Positions 18,293 through 27,386 are shown, counted from the first letter of the stretch. The stretch is 64,000 nucleotides of DNA from Armatimonas rosea (GCF_014202505.1 NZ_JACHGW010000008.1:62001-126000); one strand, 5' to 3'. A program made the numbers and translations. Notes: generated by a model from the letters alone, not told the origin.

Positions 18293-19327
18293 CTAGCCAA
18301 AGAGCCCCGGCGTGTCGAGGCGCTCGATATGGGTGAGCCTATGGACAATCCGAGGGCGCTCGAAGTCGGGGTGGGTGGTGGTGACCCGCTCGACACTCGC
18401 CCGCACGAGCCCTGCCAGCGGGATGCCCCGGAGCTGCAAGGCGCGGGCCTTGTCCACCCGGAGCGTGTAGGGCTGCTGGTCGCTCCCACACAGGATCTTG
18501 CACGAGCCCGCGACGATTGTCCCGGTCTGGAGCTCGCCGGTCAGGACGATATTCTCGACCTTGGTATGGGCATCGTCGAACCAGACCTGCCGCTCGGTGG
18601 CGTGGCGCGGGGTGAGCACGCCGGGCTGCGCGAGGTTCTTGGTGCGGAAGGTCATCACCAGCTGCTGGGCCGCGATCTGCTTCATCACCTGGACATAGCT
18701 ACGCCGCACCGAGTCGTTGGTCAGGTGGCTGCTGATCTGCTCGTGGGTCGCGTTGTCGTCGAGCATCTGCGCCAGCAGGTCTGCGGGGGTCTCGGGGTCC
18801 AGCTCGATCAGCTCAATCTGCCCTGTCTCGGCCTCGGTCTCCGGGACCAGGTAGAACGGCAGGCAAAACGCGCCGGGCTGGGTGGCAACCCCGGCCTGGA
18901 GGGTGAAGGGCTGGGTGGGAGTCAGGCGCTTGACCATCAGCTGGATATTGCGTAGCAGCTCCGCCAGCACCGCGAAGTCCATGCGCTGGTGGGCGACCCC
19001 AGCTCCCTCCCAGAGAATCTCCCCATCCGGCTCGCCCGCCTGCGCCACAGGAGTGGGCACGGCAAGAGGCTTCGGTTCCGGGCTGGGCGGAGGAAGCACG
19101 ACGGGAACCTCAACCTCAATCTCAACCGGAGGCTCTGCCTCTGAGTCAGGCTCAGTGGCAATGGGTTCTGGAGCCGCAACTACAGGAGCGGCTAGTGGCT
19201 CGTCGTCGTCAAAGAGGCCGCCCAGAGAGGGCGGAGAAGGGGGGGAGGGGTCTCGTCGCATGGGTTTACGTTTCTGCTTGCTCTTAGTTCGGGAAATCCC
19301 TCCCCGATTCCTACCCGTAAAAGACAT
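18293..19327 (-). CDS. Uncharacterised protein with Pro/Glu-rich N-terminus
   Basis: I do not recognise a family. After a basic start, a low-complexity region (about residues 25-105) is rich in Pro, Glu, Ala and Val (VEIEVEVPVVLPPPSPEPK). The remaining 240 residues look globular, without membrane segments or signal peptide, and include one Cys pair region (SCKILCGS). Starts at 19327 (used) and 19261 are both possible; neither has a clear ribosome-binding site. It is divergent from the ankyrin gene, with only about 39 nt between them. Confidence 0.65.
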   Translation of the reverse strand: MSFTGRNRGGISRTKSKQKRKPMRRDPSPPSPPSLGGLFDDDEPLAAPVVAAPEPIATEPDSEAEPPVEIEVEVPVVLPPPSPEPKPLAVPTPVAQAGEPDGEILWEGAGVAHQRMDFAVLAELLRNIQLMVKRLTPTQPFTLQAGVATQPGAFCLPFYLVPETEAETGQIELIELDPETPADLLAQMLDDNATHEQISSHLTNDSVRRSYVQVMKQIAAQQLVMTFRTKNLAQPGVLTPRHATERQVWFDDAHTKVENIVLTGELQTGTIVAGSCKILCGSDQQPYTLRVDKARALQLRGIPLAGLVRASVERVTTTHPDFERPRIVHRLTHIERLDTPGLFG

Positions 19328-19366
19328 AGCCTTGTCTGATACACTAAGAAGCAAGGAGTGACAAAG

Positions 19367-21091
19367 ATGCTTTCAACCGATGCCGATAAGGCCCTCTGGC
19401 TTGCGATTCTCGGCAAGGATGCCAAGGGAGTGGCGCTTGCTGCCCAACAAGGAGCGGATCTAAACGGGCGGGTGCCCCAGCTGAGCGTGAGTGTCGCGCT
19501 ACAGATACAGCATAGCCTGGCAAAGGAGCACGATACCCCGGTAGACGAGCGTACACAGGTTGCTCTCACAGAACATGCCCTCAGTACCTTGCAGCGTGAC
19601 CCACGCTCTCGCGATCACTTCACCGAGGCTACGTGGTCGCCCTTGTTGGTCGCGTGCCACTACGAGCTCGCCGAGGTTCGCAATGCCTTGCTCGCTGCCG
19701 GGGCCAATCCCGACGAAGCCGATGAGACGGGGCTGACACCGTTGCTAATCGCGGTACGGAAGGGCGACACGGAGGCGACACGAGCGCTTTTGGAGGCGGG
19801 GGCAGATCCCAATCACTCCCAGCCAAGAGCAGAACGTGGTGTGGGTGCGCAGGGGCATAGCCCGCTGGTACGGGCGGCCGGCGATGGCAACCTCGCGCTG
19901 GTGGAGCTGCTACTCGCTCATGGTGCGGAAGTGGATAGGCCCAACAGCGCAGGGCAGACCGCGCTCCTAGCCGCCTGTGGTCGTCCCCATGGAGCCGTGA
20001 GCTGGAGCGATCTCAGCGAGAGAGAGGACCGCGAAGAGACCTCGGGCGATCTCGTTGCGACGATGGCCGCCATGACGGAGCAGCTAGGAAAGCGGCGTGC
20101 GCCCGAGGAGCGTGTTGGGGACTGGGACGCGATTGTGACACTCTTGCTGGAGCGTGGCGCAGATATTGAGACGGAGGTTGAGGGAGAGTACCCGATAGTT
20201 GGGTTTGGGCTGACTGGGACACCCCTGATTCAGGCAGCAGGGCGCGGCGATCTCCCTCTTGTCGAGAAACTCCTCACCGCAGGCGCAGCGCCCCGTGCTG
20301 CGGGTGGAACCAGCCCTCTCCATGCCGCGCTCCAAGGAGCAGGATCGCTAGCGGTTCTCCAGCGCCTGCTGGACGCTGGCGCGGACCCTAATGTGCGCGA
20401 TAGTGAGCCAACACCAGTTGTGGGGCTCGCCGCCCGCTCGGGGAACATGGAGGCTCTAAAGCTCCTGCAAGCGTCTGGGGTAGACATCCATCAGCGTGGG
20501 GAGAAGTCGGGGGGAACCCTGCTTCATGTTGCGGCGGACACCGGAAAGACCGAGGTGCTTGCCTACCTGCTAGACCAAGGACTGGAGTGTGATGCCCCCA
20601 TGATCCGGCCATCACACACCGAACATACACAGAAGCTCCGTGATACGCTTGAGAAGCTCAAACGCGAGCCCCAGTCGTCTGTCTTACAAGAGGCTCTAGC
20701 GGCACCCCCTGAGACACCGGAGCCCCCCATCGAGGGAGTGACTCCTCTCATGGTAGCGGCGGTGCGTCACCGAACCGAAGCGGTTGCTCTCTTGCTGGAG
20801 CGTGGGGCCGACCCGCACCGGCGTGACAGTGCGGGCAAGACTGCACGTGACTATGTCCTATCGTCCGCGGAGCAGTTCCAGAGCAAGCGGGGTAAGGTGC
20901 AGGAGCTGATACAGCGCGATATTAAGCAAGACCTGGGAGATACCCTCGAGAAGCTCCCCGAGGCAACAAGGGCGGGACTGGACGAGCAGATGCAGAAGTT
21001 TCAGGCCACGTTTACGGGCATGTTCGACCAGATGTTTACCAAAAAACACCAAGCTGCTGAGGCGACTCTCGCACTGTTTCCAGAGAACTAG
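19367..21091 (+). CDS. Ankyrin-repeat protein
   Basis: This 574-residue soluble protein is built mostly of ankyrin repeats; about eight or nine units are visible, e.g. GLTPLLIAVRKGDTEATRAL, GHSPLVRAAGDGNLALVEL and GVTPLMVAAVRHRTEAVAL. Longer charged linkers separate some units (around residues 205-250 and 415-460). The last 75 residues are a helical, charged tail without repeats. There is no signal peptide, so a cytoplasmic protein-binding scaffold is inferred. The ATG at 19367 is preferred over GTG 19358 because AAGGAG lies 8 nt upstream of it. Confidence 0.9.
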   Translation: MLSTDADKALWLAILGKDAKGVALAAQQGADLNGRVPQLSVSVALQIQHSLAKEHDTPVDERTQVALTEHALSTLQRDPRSRDHFTEATWSPLLVACHYELAEVRNALLAAGANPDEADETGLTPLLIAVRKGDTEATRALLEAGADPNHSQPRAERGVGAQGHSPLVRAAGDGNLALVELLLAHGAEVDRPNSAGQTALLAACGRPHGAVSWSDLSEREDREETSGDLVATMAAMTEQLGKRRAPEERVGDWDAIVTLLLERGADIETEVEGEYPIVGFGLTGTPLIQAAGRGDLPLVEKLLTAGAAPRAAGGTSPLHAALQGAGSLAVLQRLLDAGADPNVRDSEPTPVVGLAARSGNMEALKLLQASGVDIHQRGEKSGGTLLHVAADTGKTEVLAYLLDQGLECDAPMIRPSHTEHTQKLRDTLEKLKREPQSSVLQEALAAPPETPEPPIEGVTPLMVAAVRHRTEAVALLLERGADPHRRDSAGKTARDYVLSSAEQFQSKRGKVQELIQRDIKQDLGDTLEKLPEATRAGLDEQMQKFQATFTGMFDQMFTKKHQAAEATLALFPEN

Positions 21092-21102
21092 GCACGTGGC
21101 GA

Positions 21103-21110
21103 GGTAGACT
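21103..21110 (+). promoter_or_regulatory. Leaderless-type -10 element for the glycosyltransferase gene
   Basis: GG-TAGACT ends 6 nt before the ATG at 21117. Its position puts the expected transcription start at or next to the start codon. Confidence 0.6.
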
Positions 21111-21116
21111 CCTCCC

Positions 21117-22379
21117 ATGCGTATCGTTCTTGCTACCTTGGGCTCCTTTGGTGACCTGCACCCCTTTCTTGCTGTCGGGCGGGGGCTGGTTGCGCGGGGG
21201 CACACGGTGACTCTGGCGTCGTGCCCGCAGTACCGCGCCAAGGTGGAGGCGGCGGGGCTGCGCTTCGCTCCGCTCCGGCCCGATGCACCCGCGCCGGAAG
21301 ATGCCAGCGAGCTCGCCCGTAAAGTGATGGACGCGCGCGAGGGCACCCGTACGGTGCTGAAAGACTGGGTCATGCCGGTCCTGCGGGAGACCTACGCGGA
21401 TCTAGCGGCCGCCTGCGACGGCGCGGACTTGCTAGTCAACCACACGATTGTCTTTCCGGGGCCGCTCCTGGCGCAGAAGACGGGCCTCCCTTTTCTCTCG
21501 GCGGTGCTCCAGCCGATTGTGTTTTTCTCCGAGTACGACCCCTGTGTCCCGCCGACCACGCCGCGCTGGCAGGGCTTTGCGCGGCTCCCAAGGCCGCTGG
21601 TGCGGGCGGCGTACCGGCTGGGCTGGCGCATGACCCGGCCCTGGCTCGCGCCGGTCGATGCCTTTCGCGCCGAGCTGGGGCTCCCCCCCGACCCGCGCCA
21701 CCCGCTGATCGAGGGACAGTTCTCGTCGCGGGGGACTCTTGCTCTCTTCTCGGCGGCGCTGGCCGCACCCCAGCCCGACTGGCCGATAAATACCGTCCAG
21801 ACCGGCTTTGCCTTCTACGACTCCCTCGATGGCAAGACCGAGGCGCTCCCCGCCGCGCTGGAGACCTTTCTGGCGAGCGGGGAGCCGCCCGTTGTCTTCA
21901 CGCTTGGCTCGTCGGCGGTGATGACCGCAGGGAATTTCTTTGAGCAGGCGGTGGAGGCCACGAAGACGCTCGGTTGCCGTGCGGTCTTGCTGACGGGGCG
22001 CGACCAGCCGGTGCCTCCAAACCTGCCCGCGAGCATCCTGGCCGTGCCCTACGCGCCGCACTCGCGCCTCATGCCACGGGCTGCGGTCAATGTGCACCAG
22101 GGAGGGGTGGGGACCACGGGGCAGGCGCTGCGAGCCGGCAAGCCGCAGGTGGTTGTCCCCTTCGCCCACGACCAGCCCGACCACGCCGCCCGTATCACTC
22201 GCGCGGGCTTGGGTGCGACCGTCTACCGCGACTCCTGCACGGCCCGAACCCTCGCTGCCGCCCTCCAGCCCCTCTTGAGAGATGCCGCCCTGCAAGAGCG
22301 GTGCCGCATGGTGGGAGAGCAGCTCCAGCAAGAAGACGGTGTCGCACGCGCCTGCGAGGCGATCGAGCGCGGGCATTAA
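21117..22379 (+). CDS. UDP-glycosyltransferase-like protein (MGT/sterol glucosyltransferase type)
   Basis: This 420-residue GT-B enzyme has the N-terminal domain start RIVLATLGSFGDLHPFLAVG, as in sterol- and macrolide-glycosyltransferases (GT1/GT28-like). The C-terminal donor site is VNVHQGGVGTTGQALRAG, followed by PFAHDQPDHAARI. It probably attaches a sugar from a nucleotide-sugar donor to a lipid or small hydrophobic molecule in the cytoplasm; the acceptor is unknown. No partner genes adjoin it, and it has its own promoter. Confidence 0.88.
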   Translation: MRIVLATLGSFGDLHPFLAVGRGLVARGHTVTLASCPQYRAKVEAAGLRFAPLRPDAPAPEDASELARKVMDAREGTRTVLKDWVMPVLRETYADLAAACDGADLLVNHTIVFPGPLLAQKTGLPFLSAVLQPIVFFSEYDPCVPPTTPRWQGFARLPRPLVRAAYRLGWRMTRPWLAPVDAFRAELGLPPDPRHPLIEGQFSSRGTLALFSAALAAPQPDWPINTVQTGFAFYDSLDGKTEALPAALETFLASGEPPVVFTLGSSAVMTAGNFFEQAVEATKTLGCRAVLLTGRDQPVPPNLPASILAVPYAPHSRLMPRAAVNVHQGGVGTTGQALRAGKPQVVVPFAHDQPDHAARITRAGLGATVYRDSCTARTLAAALQPLLRDAALQERCRMVGEQLQQEDGVARACEAIERGH

Positions 22380-22428
22380 AATACCCGACTTGCCCATGGG
22401 GAGCGCCCCGTGGGCGCGGAGAGTATTG

Positions 22429-22487
22429 TGTGCTGTGCGTCCCCGGGACGCTCCCAACCCGAGGCGGGGATTGGAAATCCCCGCCTC
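22429..22487. repeat. Intergenic repeat segment plus 12-bp hairpin upstream of the M48 protease
   Basis: The segment 22429-22455, ending GTCCCCGGGACGCTCCC, recurs almost exactly in inverted orientation at 63317-63345. A perfect 12-bp hairpin with a GGA loop follows (22461-22472 with 22476-22487), ending 14 nt before the -10 box. Confidence 0.7.
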
Positions 22488-22499
22488 TCCTCGAGCTCT

Positions 22500-22507
22500 G
22501 GTAAAAT
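22500..22507 (+). promoter_or_regulatory. Leaderless-type -10 element for the M48 protease gene
   Basis: GG-TAAAAT ends 7 nt before the ATG at 22515. Confidence 0.6.
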
Positions 22508-22514
22508 AGACACG

Positions 22515-23321
22515 ATGAGACGCTCCCCCCAACTGATGATTGCGCTGGTGATTGCTGTTGTCAGCACGATCAGCTACTTCGGCAACCGCACCAACAACGA
22601 GTACACCGGCAAGGTCCAGCACCTGGCAATGACCACCGACCAGGAGATCGCGGTGGGGCTACAGTCGGCACCTGAGATGGAGGCGCAGTACGGCGGGGAG
22701 AGCCGCGACCGAGCGGCGGTGGCGAAGGTCCAGGAGGTGGGCCAGCGGCTCCTCAGCCGGGCGATCAAGCAGACTCCCTACAAGTTCCAGTTCCACCTGC
22801 TCGCCGACCGAAACACGGTCAATGCCTTCGCGCTCCCCGGCGGCCAGGTCTTTATCACCGAGGCGCTCCTGCGAAAGCTCCACACCGAGGGCGAGCTTGC
22901 CGGGGTGCTGGGGCATGAGATGGGCCATGTGGTCGCGCGGCACGGGGCACAGCAGCTTGCCAAGCAGCAGCTCAGCCAGGGCCTGGTCGGGGCGGCGGGC
23001 GTGGCGGCCTACGATCCCAACAACCCCTCACGGAGCGCGGCAACGACGCAGATGGCCGCGCTGGTGGCATCCACGGTCAAGATGAAGTTTGGGCGGGGCG
23101 ATGAGCTAGAGGCCGACGAGCTTGGGGTGCGCTTCCTCCCCGCGGCCGGCTACGATCCCCGCGCGATGATCGGGGTGATGGAGACACTCCAGTCGGTGGG
23201 CGGGGGGCGACAGCCGGAGTTTTTCAGCACGCACCCCAACCCAGAGCACCGGATTGAGAAGATCAAGGCCGCCATCGAGCGCGAGTTCGCTAGCGGTATC
23301 CCCACCGGCCTGGAGCCCTAG
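22515..23321 (+). CDS. M48 family zinc metallopeptidase (BepA/YfgC-like core)
   Basis: This 268-residue protein has an N-terminal membrane anchor or signal (about residues 6-22), so the catalytic domain faces the periplasm. The zinc site HEMGHVVARH and the third ligand region ELEADELGVRF are intact, so an active protease is expected. The layout (GQVFITEALLRKL..EGELAGVLGHE) resembles the periplasmic proteases that police outer-membrane protein assembly, without their C-terminal TPR domain. The ATG at 22515 is selected from the promoter position and the hydrophobic N-terminus. Confidence 0.92.
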   Translation: MRRSPQLMIALVIAVVSTISYFGNRTNNEYTGKVQHLAMTTDQEIAVGLQSAPEMEAQYGGESRDRAAVAKVQEVGQRLLSRAIKQTPYKFQFHLLADRNTVNAFALPGGQVFITEALLRKLHTEGELAGVLGHEMGHVVARHGAQQLAKQQLSQGLVGAAGVAAYDPNNPSRSAATTQMAALVASTVKMKFGRGDELEADELGVRFLPAAGYDPRAMIGVMETLQSVGGGRQPEFFSTHPNPEHRIEKIKAAIEREFASGIPTGLEP

Positions 23322-23324
23322 CGC

Positions 23325-23942
23325 CTAGAGACGGGTCTGAATGGCCCGCTCCAGCTCTTTGGTGTCGATCTGCCCGCTCCAGTGCTGTAGGATCTGGCCG
23401 TCTTTGACCAGCAGCACCGATGGCACGGACTTCACGCCCCACGCCTGCCAGATGGTCTCGCCGTTTAGCAGGATCGGGTAGGTGAACTTGACCCGCGACT
23501 TGGCAAGAAACGGGACCACTTTCTTGGCCCCTTCTTCGTCGAGCGAGACCCCCAGCACGGTCAGACCCCTGGCGCTGTACTTTTCATGGAGCTTCTGCAG
23601 CTCGGGCATGGCTTTGACGCACGGGACGCACCAGGTCGCCCAGAAGTCCACTAAAATCAGCTTGCCCTTCAGGGACTCCAGCGTGACGGTCTCGCCGCTG
23701 GGGGTTTTCAGGGCAAACGGCGGCGCGGGGCGTGGAACCGGCGCGGGGAGGTAGGCCTCGGGGTCTTTGAGGAAGCGCTCTACCTCGCCTTTGTTGCAGA
23801 AGTAGTAGGTCTTGCCCTTGTAGCTCGCCGCCCCTGCAGGCTTCTCTTCCTCGGACTCACCGCTCTGGGAGCAGATAAAGCAGAGGGCCTTGGCGGGAAG
23901 CTTGCCCGTCACCCGTTGCGCTCTCTCTTGAAACCATCTCAT
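23325..23942 (-). CDS. YHS-like domain fused to a TlpA/ResA-type thioredoxin
   Basis: The 205 residues form two parts. Residues about 15-65 hold a CFIC motif and a YHS-like metal-binding segment (YKGKTYYFCNKGEVERFLKDPEAYL in essence: aromatic-rich, ending in Pro-x-x-Tyr). Residues about 75-205 are a redoxin with active site WCVPC and the cis-Pro segment SVPSVLLV. There is no signal peptide, so a cytoplasmic thiol-disulfide role is likely, unlike secreted TlpA. GAGGTG lies shortly upstream of ATG 23942. The 3' end faces the M48 gene end, 3 nt away. Confidence 0.85.
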   Translation of the reverse strand: MRWFQERAQRVTGKLPAKALCFICSQSGESEEEKPAGAASYKGKTYYFCNKGEVERFLKDPEAYLPAPVPRPAPPFALKTPSGETVTLESLKGKLILVDFWATWCVPCVKAMPELQKLHEKYSARGLTVLGVSLDEEGAKKVVPFLAKSRVKFTYPILLNGETIWQAWGVKSVPSVLLVKDGQILQHWSGQIDTKELERAIQTRL

Positions 23943-23950
23943 ACAGCACC

Positions 23951-24628
23951 TCAAAAATTCCTTGCAAAAGCGATCCCAATGCGTCGATTAAACGCCGCTA
24001 TCAGGCTGACACTCTCGCCGCGCTTGCCAAACCACGAGAGGGTCGTGTGGCCGTACTTGCCGTCGCACATCGGCAGGAGCACGAGGTTGTCCCGGAGCGC
24101 GACACTCGCCCCAAAGGGTATCAGCACCTCGCGGCCAAACTCGGAGTACGCCAGCCCGACATACGGCGCAAGTTTTCCCTCACTGCCTCCGAGCTGCTTC
24201 TGCGCCGAGACAAAGTAGCTCATCCCGCGCGGCGTCCCGATCCGGTCGCTGGAGAAGCCCGCCACAACTCCGGGACGGCTCTCGCTCTCCGGCTGGATAA
24301 AGTAGTTCCCCACCGGGTTGAGCTTCGCCTCGGGCGCACTGGCATTGAACTCCACCCCCAGCTGGAAGCGCGGCGAGATGCGCCCGGTCAGGGTCGTGCG
24401 CCAGCGGGGACGCTCCTGCACGGAGTCGACATAGCGCTGCGCGAACTGAAACTTTCCCTCGACACCACTCGCACGGAGCGGCGATCCCTCACCGGGTCAG
24501 CCCGTTCACGGCGGGAGTGTCGCGCGTAGCTTTTCCTTCACCGACTGGCCGCCTGCCTCCTGGGCCCACGCCGGAGCGATGCCGAGCGCGAGAACGCTCA
24601 GCAAGAGGCTAGTTGGTATCCGGTTCAT
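23951..24628 (-). pseudogene. Exported beta-rich (outer-membrane-like) protein gene interrupted by two in-frame TGA codons
   Basis: From ATG 24628 the frame encodes a signal peptide (LLLSVLALGIAPAWA-QEA) and then stops at TGA 24506-24508. Two codons later comes a second TGA, after which the same frame is open to 23951 for about 180 residues. That part is rich in alternating polar/hydrophobic strands (LTGRISPRFQLGVEFN, APYVGLAYSEFGREV) and ends in a Phe-containing C-terminus, as in outer-membrane barrels. Signal peptide and body lie in one frame, so this looks like a recently broken gene. Alternatives are readthrough, or a separate body ORF starting at GTG 24421 that could not be exported. Confidence 0.6.
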
Positions 24629-24635
24629 ATCGGTT

Positions 24636-24643
24636 ATGGTACC
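24636..24643 (-). promoter_or_regulatory. Leaderless-type -10 element for the interrupted exported gene
   Basis: On the minus strand GG-TACCAT ends 7 nt before ATG 24628. An intact promoter in front of a broken frame suggests the interruption is recent. Confidence 0.55.
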
Positions 24644-24674
24644 CTGTGCGTCAAAGAAAAAGGGAAGGCTCACC

Positions 24675-26030
24675 ATGACACCGTACAACCCGATTCGTCC
24701 TCATCTGACGGCCCTGCACGCTCTCGCCGTTCTGCGCTGGGATGCGGGCGAGCAAGCGATAGCACTCCGACTCTGGCAGCAGCTCTGCGCCGTGGTGGAC
24801 TGGTTAGAATCGCTCAAGGATGATCGAAGGTATTGGTATGGACACGACTACGATACCAAGGTGTATCTGGAAGCGCTGACCATGCTAGGGCGGGAGCGTG
24901 AGGCGCGGGCCGCTGTTGCAGAGTACAACCCTAAGTTTCCCAGTCTTTTTGAGAGCTATACCCAGCACATTCAGGTCGCGCTACGCCGCCGTCACCACAT
25001 ACCTGGGCCCGATGCCATGCCTCGTCCACAACGCATGAGCGTCCCTGGGCGAGTGGAAAGTGCCCTCGGTGCGGCAGACTGGGACCGGGCTCTCGCGCTC
25101 CTGGCAGAGGTCTCGCCCCACGCTCTCTATGAGAAACATAGGGCAGCACTTCGTGCCAAGGTTGCGGCGGCGCTGTGGCAAGCGGAGCAGACAGAGCGAG
25201 CGGTCGGGCTTCTGGAGCAAGCCGAGGCCGAGGCGCAGACGATCCTGCCGAGCCAGCGCAATGAGACACTCCACTGTATCGCCGAGGGCTGGGCGGTCTT
25301 TGATCGTGAGCAGGCGCTACGGGTCTACCGCGAAGCTGTCGAAACCCTGCAAACCATCCCAGAGCGCTCTCGTGGAGGCTCCGTGGATCACTTGATTCTC
25401 TCCCTGGAAACAAGCGGCTTCTACGGCGAAACCCCCGAGCTTCTCGACGAAGTCCCCGACTGGAACGAGCGCCCCGCCGCGCACAAAGCGAGCCTGTACC
25501 ATGGGATCAAGTGTGTCCAGCAAGGGCCCACCCCCGAGGCTTTAGAGGACCTCACCGATGCCCTACGCAGTGCCATTGTCGCTCTCCCGAGCGGCCCCTA
25601 CGAGAAAACCGTTCAACAGTCCGTCCGGGCGCTACTCGGCGCGAGCTACCTGCCTTTTGATCTGGCGGACATGAAGCGGCTACGGGAGCACCAGTGGTCG
25701 GAGCCCTTCGTGGAGTACTTCTGCTATCTCTATGAAAGCGACCAGTTGCCTGTAGAGTTCCGCTCTCTCTTGCCCCTGAAGGATGCCGAACAAAGGGCTA
25801 TCTGGCGGAGTATTCCCGAGACGAGTAAGAACCCCGAGCGAGTCGTGAAGTTTCTAAAGACGTTGCGGCCCTGTCTCGAACTTGCCTACACCCTAGCCCG
25901 CTTGGAGCGCTTCGAGGATGCACTGGCGACCGTGGAGCAAGTGATGCCAGAGGACTACTTACGGGAGCATACTCCCACTGCACGAAGTATCATTCGCATA
26001 CAGGCATCGGTAGGAATTACTCTCTTATGA
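24675..26030 (+). CDS. Helical-repeat (TPR-like) protein, tandem paralogue 1
   Basis: This 451-residue soluble protein is nearly all alpha-helical, with TPR-like pairs such as LTALHALAVLRWDAGEQAIA, ALAVAxWQAEQTERAVGLLEQAE and TLARLERFEDALATVEQV. No signal peptide, membrane segment or catalytic motif is visible. It overlaps the next gene by 4 nt, and that gene is clearly its paralogue (same opening HALAVxRWDAGE, WxxAL..I/LxELSPH and ALARLxxFDEA-like motifs). The ATG at 24675 follows GGGAAGG. Function unknown; a protein-interaction role is inferred. Confidence 0.8.
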   Translation: MTPYNPIRPHLTALHALAVLRWDAGEQAIALRLWQQLCAVVDWLESLKDDRRYWYGHDYDTKVYLEALTMLGREREARAAVAEYNPKFPSLFESYTQHIQVALRRRHHIPGPDAMPRPQRMSVPGRVESALGAADWDRALALLAEVSPHALYEKHRAALRAKVAAALWQAEQTERAVGLLEQAEAEAQTILPSQRNETLHCIAEGWAVFDREQALRVYREAVETLQTIPERSRGGSVDHLILSLETSGFYGETPELLDEVPDWNERPAAHKASLYHGIKCVQQGPTPEALEDLTDALRSAIVALPSGPYEKTVQQSVRALLGASYLPFDLADMKRLREHQWSEPFVEYFCYLYESDQLPVEFRSLLPLKDAEQRAIWRSIPETSKNPERVVKFLKTLRPCLELAYTLARLERFEDALATVEQVMPEDYLREHTPTARSIIRIQASVGITLL

Positions 26031-27373
26031 TGAGTCCTCCATCAGAACTAGAGTTACACCTGGAAGCCCTGCACGCGCTTGCGGTCATGCGCTGGGATGC
26101 GGGAGAGCATGAGGCGGCTCGTCGCTTCTGGCGGCAAGGCTGTGCGATCTACGAGAGCCTGAGCTGGGATCAGCAGCTCTGGTCTTCGTTTCCCTATACC
26201 GAGGCTTTGGTGATGCTGGGGCGCGACACGGAGGCGGAGAGACTGGTGAGGGAGAGCCGCCACGAGCGCTGGGAGCGTGCAAAGCTACACCCCGCCTGGC
26301 GACGGCTCGGGCGGCCTTTCGAGGACCCGGAGCGGGTAGCGGGCGACAGCCAGCCCTTGGACTCTGTTGCTCTCCGGGCGCAGATCTTACGGGACGCTGA
26401 GCAAGGGCGCTGGGCGGCGGCGCTCCAAGGAATCACGGAGCTCTCCCCGCACTTGCTCTACAACCACCATCCAGCGGCGGTGCGTGCAAAGGTCGCGGTT
26501 TTGCTGTGGCAGGCCGGTGAGCGGGAGTGGGCACGCTCGCTTTTGGATCAGGCGGAGGACGAAACACGCGCGATCCCGCTGCACTACCGGAGCGATACCC
26601 TCGCCTGTGTCGCGGAGGGCTGGAGTGTGGTGGACCGGGCGCGGGCAAGCACGCTCTACACCGAGGCCACCGAGGCGCTTCTGGCGGTCCCCTTTGGCTA
26701 CCGCTGGAAGCCGCTGGAGAAGCTCATCGGGTCGCTGACAAGCCAGGGCTTTTTTGCGGAGGCCACCACGCTTCTGGAGAGCACAGCGAGCTGGGAGCGG
26801 CAGAAAAACGGGCTGCGTGTCTTTCTCCGCGCGAGCCTGCGCCACGGGGCCGGTGTCCTCAGAGCCGGAGCCAACCCGCTTGCCCAGGAGCGTCTCTGGG
26901 AGACCGTCCGCCAAGCGGCCCCTCTGCTCAACGCGCCCAACGACATGGATACCTACGAAGACAAGGAGCTGATGCAACAAGCGCTGGAGCAGCTCGCGCG
27001 CACCCACACCCCGCTGAGCCCCTATGACTTTCTGCTCTTGAAAGATCTACGCTGGGGCGAGGCGCTCGCGGCATACTGTTGCCTCTCTTTTGAGCAAGGC
27101 AACCTACCTGATGAGCACCTGAAGCTCCTTTGCTACCTGCGTGGGGTGGCCTACGAGATCGCGTGGTATCTCTCCCTAAACTCCCCAAGCCCCGAAACGG
27201 CGGTGCGCTTCCTGAATCTCCTGCCTCCCACCGAGGCCGCTGCCTACGCCCTAGCCCGCTTGGGTTGCTTCGACGAAGCCCAGGGGATTGCCCGTCAGCT
27301 GTCAGACCAAGTACAGGGTGAGCAGGCACTGTCCGTGATTCAAAGACAAGCCGAAGCGGCGGCTACTCGATAA
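26027..27373 (+). CDS. Helical-repeat (TPR-like) protein, tandem paralogue 2
   Basis: This 448-residue paralogue of the preceding gene is collinear along its whole length, with the same motifs at similar spacing (LEALHALAVMRWDAGEHEAA near the N-terminus, AEGWSVVDRARASTLYTEA in the middle, AYALARLGCFDEAQGIARQ at the end). A tandem duplication with strong divergence is inferred. It is translationally coupled (ATGA) to the upstream copy. Its TAA stop lies inside the 20-nt direct repeat that brackets xisHI. Confidence 0.8.
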   Translation: MMSPPSELELHLEALHALAVMRWDAGEHEAARRFWRQGCAIYESLSWDQQLWSSFPYTEALVMLGRDTEAERLVRESRHERWERAKLHPAWRRLGRPFEDPERVAGDSQPLDSVALRAQILRDAEQGRWAAALQGITELSPHLLYNHHPAAVRAKVAVLLWQAGEREWARSLLDQAEDETRAIPLHYRSDTLACVAEGWSVVDRARASTLYTEATEALLAVPFGYRWKPLEKLIGSLTSQGFFAEATTLLESTASWERQKNGLRVFLRASLRHGAGVLRAGANPLAQERLWETVRQAAPLLNAPNDMDTYEDKELMQQALEQLARTHTPLSPYDFLLLKDLRWGEALAAYCCLSFEQGNLPDEHLKLLCYLRGVAYEIAWYLSLNSPSPETAVRFLNLLPPTEAAAYALARLGCFDEAQGIARQLSDQVQGEQALSVIQRQAEAAATR

Positions 27374-27386
27374 CTTTCCGGGCCGC
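27367..27386. repeat. Left copy of the 20-nt direct repeat bracketing xisHI
   Basis: TCGATAACTTTCCGGGCCGC matches 28160-28179 with one mismatch. It contains the stop codon of the helical-repeat gene and, read on the minus strand, would encode the last residues of the cyanophycinase-like protein. Confidence 0.8.

Noticed and set aside
24506-24520. TGA codons in the exported gene read as selenocysteine
   Set aside because: Two TGAs six nt apart, no known selenoprotein family, and no SECIS-like element recognised; gene decay is simpler.
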